A DNA stretch of 64,000 nucleotides from Sisyra terminalis (taxonomy: Eukaryota; Arthropoda; Insecta; Neuroptera; Sisyridae): the NCBI GenBank assembly GCA_958496175.1, contig OY292276.1, positions 53,023,080-53,087,079 on the forward strand, given 5' to 3'. This document shows, one piece after another, positions 1 to 11,559 of the stretch; position 1 is the stretch's first letter; each line of letters begins with the position of its first letter. The notes beneath the pieces were generated by a model that made no database searches, was not told where the DNA came from, and saw only the letters and a program-made list of their open reading frames with translations. Position numbers and translations under genes: made by a program.

Positions 1-340
1 GATATTAAGGATGGTTGTTTTCGTTTAAATTGAGCATAATATTTCAGAATGAACCATCCTCAACGTAAGTGCACAAATATAATTTAAATTTAATCGCTAG
101 ATCCTGGAGAAATGCCAACGGGAAGTTAAGGATGTAAAGAATGATGCGACAAATTTGCCCGAAAAAATCATCGTTTTCGGGGGGTGACTTTTCCTTATAA
201 GGACATAATTTATCAATGGATTATCAAACAGTGTCTCTCCGCCAATAGTAATGTGAAAAAAATTTTGTCCTGTGTGCAATAGGACAGCCGCAATATCAAT
301 TCAAAGTGTCAAAAAGGACAATTTTCACGTGCACAAAAAG
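1..340 (+). repeat. Reference satellite monomer with built-in symmetric elements
   Basis: Coordinates of recurring motifs in the first monomer. AGGATGGTT (8-16) pairs with AACCATCCT (52-60), a 9-bp inverted repeat. CCCGAAAA (158-165) pairs with TTTTCGGG (174-181), an 8-bp stem with an 8-base loop. TCCTTATAAGGA (192-203) is a perfect 12-bp palindrome containing CCTTATAAGG, which fits the CArG consensus CC(A/T)6GG. TGTCCT (266-271) pairs with AGGACA (281-286) over a 9-base loop. CACGTG (326-331) is a perfect E-box. Most monomers keep all five; some classes lose one by a single change. That these act as protein sites or structures is inference. Confidence 0.9.
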
Positions 341-1019
341 GATATTAAGGATGGTTGTTTTCGTTTAAATTGAGCATAATATTTCAAAATGAACCATCCT
401 CAACGTAACTGCATAAATAGAATTTAAATTTAATCGCTAGATCCTGGGGAAATGCCAACGGGAAGTTAACGATGTAAGGAATGATGCGACAAATTTGCCC
501 GAAAAATCATCGTTTTCGGGGGGTGACTTTTCCTTATAAGGACATAATTTATCAATGGATTATCAAACAGTGTCTCTCCGCCAATAGTAATGTGAAAAAA
601 TTTTTGTCCTGTGTGCAATAGGACAGCCGCAATATCAATTCAAAGTGTCAAAAAGGACAATTTTCACGTGCACAAAAAGGATATTAAGGATGGTTGTTTT
701 CGTTTAAATTGAGCATAATATTTCAAAATGAACCATCCTCAACGTAACTGCATAAATAGAATTTAAATTTAATCGCTAGATCCTGGGGAAATGCCAACGG
801 GAAGTTAACGATGTAAGGAATGATGCGACAAATTTGCCCGAAAAAATCATCGTTTTCGGGGGGTGACTTTTCCTTATAAGGACATAATTTATCAATGGAT
901 TATCAAACAGTGTCTCTCCGCCAATAGTAATGTGAAAAAATTTTTGTCCTGTGTGCAATAGGACAGCCGCAATATCAATTCAAAGGGTCAAAAAGGACAA
1001 TTTTCACGTGCACAAAAAG

Positions 1020-4000
1020 GATATTAAGGATGGTTGTTTTCGTTTAAATTGAGCATAATATTTCAGAATGAACCATCCTCAACGTAAGTGCATAAATATA
1101 ATTTAAATTTAACCGCTAGATCCTGGGGAAATACCAACGGGAAGTTAAGGATGTAAAGAATGATGCGACAAATTTGCCCGAAAAAATCATCGTTATCGGG
1201 GGGTGACTTTTCCTTATAAGGACATAATTTATCAATGGATTATCAAACAGTGTCTCTCCGCCAATAGTAATGAGAAAAAAATTTTGTCCTGTGTGCAATA
1301 GGACAGCCGCAATATCAATTCAAAGGGTCAAAAAGGACAATTTTCACGTGCACAAAAAGGATATAAAGGATGGTTGTTTTCGTTTAAATTGAGCATAATA
1401 TTTCAAAATGAACCATCCTCAACGTAACTGCATAAATAGAATTTAAATTTAATCGCTAGATCCTGGGGAAATGCCAACGGGAAGTTAAGGATGTAAAGAA
1501 TGATGCGACAAATTTGCCCGAAAAAATCATCGTTTTCGGGGGGTGACTTTTCCTTATAAGGACATAATTTATCAATGGATTATCAAACAGAGTCTCTCCG
1601 CCAATAGTAATGTGAAAAAAATTTTGTCCTGTGTGCAATAGGACAGCCGCAATATCAATTCAAAGGGTCAAAAGGGACAATTTTCACGTGCACAAAAAGG
1701 ATATTAAGGATGGTTGTTTTCGTTTAAATTGAGCATAATATTTCAGAATGAACCATCCTCAACGTAAGTGCATAAATATAATTTAAATTTAACCGCTAGA
1801 TCCTGGGGAAATACCAACGGGAAGTTAAGGATGTAAAGAATGATGCGACAAATTTGCCCGAAAAAATCATCGTTTTCGGGGGGTGACTTTTCCTTATAAG
1901 GACATAATTTATCAATGGATTATCAAACAGTGTCTCTCCGCCAATAGTAATGTGAAAAAATTTTTGTCCTGTGTGCAATAGGACAGCCGCAATATCAATT
2001 CAAAGGGTCAAAAAGGACAATTTTCACGTGCACAAAAAGGATATTAAGGATGGTTGTTTTCGTTTAAATTGAACATAATATTTCAAAATGAACCATCCTC
2101 AACGTTACTGCATAAATAGAATTTAAATTTAATCGCTAGATCCTGGGGAAATGCCAACGGGAAGTTAAGGATGTAAAGAATGATGCGACAAATTTGCCCG
2201 AAAAAATCATCGTTTTCGGGGGGTGACTTTTCCTTATAAGGACATAATTTATCAATGGATTATCAAACAGTGTCTCTTCGCCAATAGTAATGTGAAAAAA
2301 ATTTTGTCCTGTGTGCAATAGGACAGCCGCAATATCAATTCAAAGGGCCAAAAAGGACAATTTTCACGTGCACAAAAAGGATATAAAGGATGGTTGTTTT
2401 CGTTTAAATTGAGCATAATATTTCAAAATGAACCATCCTCAACGTAACTGCATAAATAGAATTTAAATTTAATCGCTAGATCCTGGGGAAATGCCAACGG
2501 GAAGTTAAGGATGTAAAGAATGATGCGACAAATTTGTCCGAAAAATCATCGTTTTCGGGGGGTGACTTTTCCTTATAAGGACATAATTTATCAATGGATT
2601 ATCAAACAGTGTCTCTCCGCCAATAGTAATGTGAAAAAAATTTTGTCCTGTGTGCAATAGGACAGCCGCAATATCAATTCAAAGGGTCAAAAAGGACAAT
2701 TTTCACGTGCACAAAAAGGATATTATGGATGGTTGTTTTCGTTTAAATTGAGCATAATATTTCAGAATGAACCATCCTCAACGTAAGTGCATAAATATAA
2801 TTTAAATTTAATCGCTAGATCCTGGAGAAATGCCAACGGGAAGTTAAGGATGTAAAGAATGATGCGACAAATTTGCCCGAAAAAATCATCGTTTTCGGGG
2901 GGTGACTTTTCCTTATAAGGACATAATTTATCAATGGATTATCAAACAGTGTCTCTCCGCCAATAGTAATGTGAAAAAATTTTTGTCCTGTGTGCAATAG
3001 GACAGCCGCAATATCAATTCAAAGTGTCAAAAAGGACAATTTTCACGTGCACAAAAAGGATATAAAGGATGGTTGTTTTCGTTTAAATTGAGCATAATAT
3101 TTCAAAATGAACCATCCTCAACGTAACTGCATAAATAGAATTTAAATTTAATCGCTAGATCCTGGGGAAATGCCAACGGGAAGTTAAGGATGTAAAGAAT
3201 GATGCGACAAATTTGCCCGAAAAAATCATCGTTTTCGGGGGGTGACTTTTCCTTATAAGGACATAATTTATCAATGGATTATCAAACAGTGTCTCTCCGC
3301 CAATAGTAATGTGAAAAAAATTTTGTCCTGTGTGCAATAGGACAGCCGCAATATCAATTCAAAGGGTCAAAAAGGACAATTTTCACGTACACAAAAAGGA
3401 TATTAAGGATGGTTGTTTTCGTTTAAATTGAGCATAATATTTCAGAATGAACCATCCTTAACGTAAGTGCATAAATATAATTTAAATTTAATCGCTAGAT
3501 CCTGGAGAAATGCCAACGGGAAGTTAAGGATGTAAAGAATGATGCGACAAATTTGCCCGAAAAAATCATCGTTTTCGGGGGGTGACTTTTCCTTATAAGG
3601 ACATAATTTATCAATGGATTATCAAACAGTGTCTCTCCGCCAATAGTAATGTGAAAAAAATTTTGTCCTGTGTGCAATAGGACAGCCGCAATATCAATTC
3701 AAAGTGTCAAAAAGGACAATTTTCACGTGCACAAAAAGGATATTAAGGATGGTTGTTTTCGTTTAAATTGAACATAATATTTCAAAATGAACCATCCTCA
3801 ACGTAACTGCATAAATAGAATTTAAATTTAATCGCTAGATCCTGGGGAAATGCCAACGGGAAGTTAAGGATGTAAAGAATGATGCGACAAATTTGTCCGA
3901 AAAATCATCGTTTTCGGGGGGTGACTTTTCCTTATAAGGACATAATTTATCAATGGATTATCAAACAGTGTCTCTCCGCCAATAGTAATGTGAAAAAAAT

Positions 4001-7000
4001 TTTGTCCTGTGTGCAATAGGACAGCCGCAATATCAATTCAAAGGGTCAAAAAGGACAATTTTCACGTGCACAAAAAGGATATTATGGATGGTTGTTTTCG
4101 TTTAAATTGAGCATAATATTTCAGAATGAACCATCCTCAACGTAAGTGCATAAATATAATTTAAATTTAATCGCTAGATCCTGGAGAAATGCCAACGGGA
4201 AGTTAAGGATGTAAAGAATGATGCGACAAATTTGCCCGAAAAAATCATCGTTTTCGGGGGGTGACTTTTCCTTATAAGGACATAATTTATCAATGGATTA
4301 TCAAACAGTGTCTCTCCGCCAATAGTAATGTGAAAAAATTTTTGTCCTGTGTGCAATAGGACAGCCGCAATATCAATTCAAAGTGTCAAAAAGGACAATT
4401 TTCACGTGCACAAAAAGGATATAAAGGATGGTTGTTTTCGTTTAAATTGAGCATAATATTTCAAAATGAACCATCCTCAACGTAACTGCATAAATAGAAT
4501 TTAAATTTAATCGCTAGATCCTGGGGAAATGCCAACGGGAAGTTAAGGATGTAAAGAATGATGCGACAAATTTGCCCGAAAAAATCATCGTTTTCGGGGG
4601 GTGACTTTTCCTTATAAGGACATAATTTATCAATGGATTATCAAACAGTGTCTCTCCGCCAATAGTAATGTGAAAAAAATTTTGTCCTGTGTGCAATAGG
4701 ACAGCCGCAATATCAATTCAAAGGGTCAAAAAGGACAATTTTCACGTGCACAAAAAGGATATTAAGGATGGTTGTTTTCGTTTAAATTGAGCATAATATT
4801 TCAGAATGAACCATCCTTAACGTAAGTGCATAAATATAATTTAAATTTAATCGCTAGATCCTGGAGAAATGCCAACGGGAAGTTAAGGATGTAAAGAATG
4901 ATGCGACAAATTTGCCCGAAAAAATCATCGTTTTCGGGGGGTGACTTTTCCTTATAAGGACATAATTTATCAATGGATTATCAAACAGTGTCTCTCCGCC
5001 AATAGTAATGTGAAAAAAATTTTGTCCTGTGTGCAATAGGACAGCCGCAATATCAATTCAAAGTGTCAAAAAGGACAATTTTCACGTGCACAAAAAGGAT
5101 ATTAAGGATGGTTGTTTTCGTTTAAATTGAACATAATATTTCAAAATGAACCATCCTCAACGTAACTGCATAAATAGAATTTAAATTTAATCGCTAGATC
5201 CTGGGGAAATGCCAACGGGAAGTTAACGATGTAAGGAATGATGCGACAAATTTGCCCGAAAAAATCATCGTTTTCGGGGGGTGACTTTTCCTTATAAGGA
5301 CATAATTTATCAATGGATTATCAAACAGTGTCTCTCCGCCAATAGTAATGTGAAAAAAATTTTGTCCTGTGTGCAATAGGACAGCCGCAATATCAATTCA
5401 AAGGGTCAAAAAGGACAATTTTCACGTGCACAAAAAGGATATTAAGGATGGTTGTTTTCGTTTAAATTGAGCATAATATTTCAGAATGAACCATCCTTAA
5501 CGTAAGTGCATAAATATAATTTTAATTTAATCGCTAGATCCTGGAGAAATGCCAACGGGAAGTTAAGGATGTAAAGAATGATGCGACAAATTTGCCCGAA
5601 AAAATCATCGTTTTCGGGGGGTGACTTTTCCTTATAAGGACAAAATTTATCAATGGATTATCAAACAGTGTCTCTCCGCCAATAGTAATGTGAAAAAATT
5701 TTTGTCCTGTGTGCAATAGGACAGCCGCAATATCATTTCAAAGTGTCAAAAAGGACAATTTTCACGTGCACAAAAAGGATATTAAGGATGGTTGTTTTCG
5801 TTTAAATTGAGCATAATATTTCAAAATGAACCATCCTCAACGTAACTGCATAAATAGAATTTAAATTTAATCGCTAGATCCTGGGGAAATACCAACGGGA
5901 AGTTAAGGATGTAAAGAATGATGCGACAAATTTGCCCGAAAAAATCATCGTTATCGGGGGGTGACTTTTCCTTATAAGGACATAATTTATCAATGGATTA
6001 TCAAACAGTGTCTCTCCGCCAATAGTCATGTGAAAAAAATTTTGTCCTGTGTGCAATAGGACAGCCGCAATATCAATTCAAAGGGTCAAAAAGGACAATT
6101 TTCACGTGCACAAAAAGGATATAAAGGATGGTTGTTTTCGTTTAAATTGAGCATAATATTTCAAAATGAACCATCCTCAACGTAACTGCATAAATAGAAT
6201 TTAAATTTAATCGCTAGATCCTGGGGAAATGCCAACGGGAAGTTAAGGATGTAAAGAATGATGCGACAAATTTGCCCGAAAAAATCATCGTTTTCGGGGG
6301 GTGACTTTTCCTTATAAGGACATAATTTATCAATGGATTATCAAACAGAGTCTCTCCGCCAATAGTAATGTGAAAAAAATTTTGTCCTGTGTGCAATAGG
6401 ACAGCCGCAATATCAATTCAAAGGGTCAAAAGGGACAATTTTCACGGGCACAAAAAGGATATTAAGGATGGTTGTTTTCGTTTAAATTGAGCATAATATT
6501 TCAGAATGAACCATCCTCAACGTAAGTGCATAAATATAATTTAAATTTAACCGCTAGATCCTGGGGAAATACCAACGGGAAGTTAAGGATGTAAAGAATG
6601 ATGCGACAAATTTGCCCGAAAAAATCATCGTTTTCGGGGGGTGACTTTTCCTTATAAGGACATAATTTATCAATGGATTATCAAACAGTGTCTCTCCGCC
6701 AATAGTAATGTGAAAAAATTTTTGTCCTGTGTGCAATAGGACAGCCGCAATATCAATTCAAAGGGTCAAAAAGGACAATTTTCACGTGCACAAAAAGGAT
6801 ATTAAGGATGGTTGTTTTCGTTTAAATTGAACATAATATTTCAAAATGAACCATCCTCAACGTTACTGCATAAATAGAATTTAAATTTAATCGCTAGATC
6901 CTGGGGAAATGCCAACGGGAAGTTAAGGATGTAAAGAATGATGCGACAAATTTGCCCGAAAAAATCATCGTTTTCGGGGGGTGACTTTTCCTTATAAGGA

Positions 7001-7090
7001 CATAATTTATCAATGGATTATCAAACAGTGTCTCTTCGCCAATAGTAATGTGAAAAAAATTTTGTCCTGTGTGCAATAGGACAGCCGCAA
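1020..7090 (+). repeat. Satellite block duplicated at 14-monomer distance (4758 bp)
   Basis: A run of about four variant monomers at roughly 1020-2330 is repeated in the same order at roughly 5780-7090. Diagnostic changes reappear in order: the CGTTATCGGG variant, then the AACAGAGTCTCT variant, then the ACCGCTAGATCCTGGGG variant, then the TCTCTTCGCC variant. The offset is 4758 bp, which is 14 monomers with two 339-bp copies among them. Confidence 0.75.
2500..5220 (+). repeat. Four-monomer higher-order repeat, two copies, period 1359 bp
   Basis: Monomer variants between about 2500 and 3860 recur in the same order between about 3860 and 5220. Shared markers include the 339-bp copy with AAATTTGTCCG near 2532 and 3891, GATATTATGG near 2719 and 4078, and alternating CCTGGAG/CCTGGGG monomers. 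The period of 1359 is four monomers with one base missing. Confidence 0.8.
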
Positions 7091-7799
7091 TGTCAATTCC
7101 AAGGGTCAAAAAGGACAATTTTCACGTGCACAAAAAGGATATTAAGGATGGTTGTTTTCGTTTAAATTGAGCATAATATTTCAGAATGAACCATCCTCAA
7201 CGTAACTGCATAAATAGAATTTAAATTTAATTGCTAGATCCTGGGGAAATGCCAACGGAAAGTTAAGGATGTAAAGAATGATGCGACAAATTTGCCCGAA
7301 AAAATCATCGTTTTCGGGGGGTGACTTTTCCTTATAAGGACATAATTTATCAATGGATTATCAAACAGTGTCTCTTCGCCAATAGTAATGTGAAAAAAAT
7401 TTTGTCCTGTGTGCAATAGGACAGCCGCAATGTCAATTCAAAGGGTCAAAAAGGACAATTTTCACGTGCACAAAAAGGATATTAAGGATGGTTGTTTTCG
7501 TTTAAATTGAACATAATATTTCAAAATGAACCATCCTCAACGTAACTGCATAAATAGAATTTAAATTTAATTGCTAGATCCTGGGGAAATGCCAACGGGA
7601 AGTTAAGGATGTACAGAATGATGCGACAAATTTGCCCGAAAAAATCATCGTTTTCGGGGGGTGATTTTTCCTTATAAGGACATAATTTATCAATGGATTA
7701 TCAAACAGTGTCTCTCCGCCAATAGTAATGTGAAAAAATTTTTGTCCTGTGTGCAATAGGAGAGCCGCAATATCAATTCAAAGGGTCAAAAAGGACAAT

Positions 7800-10700
7800 T
7801 TTCACGTGCACAAAAAGGATATTAAGGATGGTTGTTTTCGTTTAAATTGAGCATAATATTTCAGAATGAACCATCCTCAACGTAAGTGCATAAATATAAT
7901 TTAAATTTAATCGCTAGATCCTGGAGAAATGCCAACGGGAAGTTAAGGATGTAAAGAATGATGCGACAAATTTGCCCGAAAAAATTATCGTTTTCGGGGG
8001 GTGACTTTTCCTTTTAAGGACATAATTTATCAATGGATTATCAAACAGTGTCTCTCCGCCAATAGTAATGTGAAAAAATTTTTGTCCTGTGTGCAATAGG
8101 ACAGCCGCAATATCAATTCAAAGGGTCAAAAAGGACAATTTTCACGTGCACAAAAAGGATATAAAGGATGGTTGTTTTCGTTTAAATTGAGCATAATATT
8201 TCAAAATGAACCATCCTCAACGTAACTGCATAAATAGAATTTAAATTTAATCGCTAGATCCTGGGGAAATGCCAACGGGAATTTAAGGATGTAAAGAATG
8301 ATGCGACAAATTTGCCCGAAAAAATCATCGTTTTCGGGGGGTGACTTTTCCCTATAAGGACATAATTTATCAATGGATTATCAAACAGTGTCTCTCCGCC
8401 AATAGTAATGTGAAAAAAATTTTGTCCTGTGTGCAATAGGACAGCCGCAATATCAATTCAAAGGGTCAAAAAGGACAATTTTCACGTGCACAAAAAGGAT
8501 ATTAAGGATGGTTGTTTTCGTTTAAATTGAGCATAATATTTCAAAATGAACCTTCCTCAACGTAACTGCATAAATAGAATTTAAATTTAATCGCTAGATC
8601 CTGGGGAAATGCCAACGGGAAGTTAAGGATGTAAAGAATGATGCGACAAATTTGCCCGAAAAAATCATCGTTTTCGGGGGGTTACTTTTCCTTATAAGGA
8701 CATAATTTATCAATGGATTATCAAACAGTGTCTCTCCGCCAAAAGTAATGAGAAAAAAATTTTGTCCTGTGTGCAATAGGACAGCCGCAATATCAATTCC
8801 AAGGGTCAAAAACGACAATTTTCACGTGCACAAAAAGGATATAAAGGATGGTTGTTTTCGTTTAAATTGAGCTAAATATTTTAAAATGAACCATCCTCAA
8901 CGTAACGGCATAAATAGAATTTAAATTTAATCGCTAGATCCTGGGGAAATGCCAACGGGAAGTTAAGGATGTAAAGAATGATGCGACAAATTTGCCAGAA
9001 AAAATTATCGTTTTCGGGGGGTTACTTTTCCTTATAAGGACATAATTTATCAATGGATTATCAAACAGTGTCTCTCCGCCAATAGTAATGAGAAAAAAAT
9101 TTTGTCCTGTGTGCAATAGGACAGCCGCAATATCAATTCCAAGGGTCAAAAACGACAATTTTCACGTGCACAAAAAGGATATAAAGGATGGTTGTTTTCG
9201 TTTAAATTGAGCTAAATATTTTAAAATGAACCATCCTCAACGTAACGGCATAAATAGAATTTAAATTTAATCGCTAGATCCTGGGGAAATGCCAACGGGA
9301 AGTTAAGGATGTAAAGAATGATGCGACAAATTTGCCCGAAAAAATCATCGTTTTCGGGGGGGTGACTTTTCCTTATAAGGACATAATTTATCAATGGATT
9401 ATCAAACAGTGTCTCTCCGCCAATAGTAATGAGAAAAAAATTTTGTCCTGTGTGCAATAGGACAGCCGCAATATCAATTCCAAGGGTCAAAAACGACAAT
9501 TTTCACGTGCACAAAAAGGATATAAAGGATGGTTGTTTTCGTTTAAATTGAGCATAATATTTCAGAATGAACCATCCTCAACGTAAGTGCATAAATATAA
9601 TTTAAATTTAATCGCTAGATCCTGGAGAAATGCCAACGGGAAGTTAAGGATGTAAAGAATGATGCGACAAATTTGCCCGAAAAAATTATCGTTTTCGGGG
9701 GGTGACTTTTCCTTTTAAGGACATAATTTATCAATGGATTATCAAACAGTGTCTCTCCGCCAATAGTAATGTGAAAAAATTTTTGTCCTGTGTGCAATAG
9801 GACAGCCGCAATATCAATTCAAAGGGTCAAAAAGGACAATTTTCACGTGCACAAAAAGGATATAAAGGATGGTTGTTTTCGTTTAAATTGAGCATAATAT
9901 TTCAAAATGAACCATCCTCAACGTAACTGCATAAATAGAATTTAAATTTAATCGCTAGATCCTGGGGAAATGCCAACGGGAATTTAAGGATGTAAAGAAT
10001 GATGCGACAAATTTGCCCGAAAAAATCATCGTTTTCGGGGGGTGACTTTTCCCTATAAGGACATAATTTATCAATGGATTATCAAACAGTGTCTCTCCGC
10101 CAATAGTAATGTGAAAAAAATTTTGTCCTGTGTGCAATAGGACAGCCGCAATATCAATTCAAAGGGTCAAAAAGGACAATTTTCACGTGCACAAAAAGGA
10201 TATTAAGGATGGTTGTTTTCGTTTAAATTGAGCATAATATTTCAAAATGAACCTTCCTCAACGTAACTGCATAAATAGAATTTAAATTTAATCGCTAGAT
10301 CCTGGGGAAATGCCAACGGGAAGTTAAGGATGTAAAGAATGATGCGACAAATTTGCCCGAAAAAATCATCGTTTTCGGGGGGTTACTTTTCCTTATAAGG
10401 ACATAATTTATCAATGGATTATCAAACAGTGTCTCTCCGCCAAAAGTAATGAGAAAAAAATTTTGTCCTGTGTGCAATAGGACAGCCGCAATATCAATTC
10501 CAAGGGTCAAAAACGACAATTTTCACGTGCACAAAAAGGATATAAAGGATGGTTGTTTTCGTTTAAATTGAGCTAAATATTTCAAAATGAACCATCCTCA
10601 ACGTAACGGCAAAAATAGAATTTAAATTTAATCGCTAGATCCTGGGGAAATGCCAACGGGAAGTTAAGGATGTAAAGAATGATGCGACAAATTTGCCAGA

Positions 10701-11200
10701 TAAAATCATCGTTTTCGGGGGGTTACTTTTCCTTATAAGGACATAATTTATCAATGGATTATCAAACAGTGTCTCTCCGCCAATAGTAATGAGAAAAAAA
10801 TTTTGTCCTGTGTGCAATAGGACAGCCGCAATATCAATTCCAAGGGTCAAAAACGACAATTTTCACGTGCACAAAAAGGATATAAAGGATGGTTGTTTTC
10901 GTTTAAATTGAGCATAATATTTCAAAATGAACCATCCTCAACGTAACTGCATAAATAGAATTTAAATTTAATCGCTAGATCCTGGGGAAATGCCAACGGG
11001 AAGTTAAGGATGTAAAGAATGATGCGACAAATTTGCCAGATAAAATCATCGTTTTCGGGGGGTTACTTTTCCTTATAAGGACATAATTTATCAATGGATT
11101 ATCAAACAGTGTCTCTCCGCCAAAAGTAATGAGAAAAAAATTTTGTCCTGTGTGCAATAGGACAGCCGCAATATCAATTCCAAGGGTCAAAAACGACAAT
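7800..11200 (+). repeat. Five-monomer higher-order repeat, period 1701 bp
   Basis: The ordered classes marked by CCTTTTAAGG, then CCCTATAAGG, then GGTTACTTTT with CAAAAGTAATGAG, begin near 7914 and begin again near 9615. The 1701-bp offset is five monomers including one 341-bp copy with a G7 run. After the third monomer the second copy diverges into a local two-monomer alternation (about 10635-11540, period 680). Confidence 0.75.
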
Positions 11201-11559
11201 TTTCACGTGCACAAAAAGGATATAAAGGATGGTTGTTTTCGTTTAAATTGAGCTAAATATTTCAAAATGAACCATCCTCAACGTAACGGCAAAAATAGAA
11301 TTTAAATTTAATCGCTAGATCCTGGGGAAATGCCAACGGGAAGTTAAGGATGTAAAGAATGATGCGACAAATTTGCCAGATAAAATCATCGTTTTCGGGG
11401 GGTTACTTTTCCTTATAAGGACATAATTTATCAATGGATTATCAAACAGTGTCTCTCCGCCAATAGTAATGAGAAAAAAATTTTGTCCTGTGTGCAATAG
11501 GACAGCCGCAATATCAATTCCAAGGGTCAAAAACGACAATTTTCACGTGCACAAAAAGG

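Noticed and set aside
17..40. CENP-B box in the satellite
   Set aside because: TTTTCGTTTAAATTGAG resembles the minimal NTTCGNNNNANNCGGGN pattern but lacks the CGGG half, so it fails the core requirement.
130..300. Hammerhead ribozyme in the monomer, as in some insect satellites
   Set aside because: No CTGATGA core with a matching GAAA and cleavage triplet was found on either strand.
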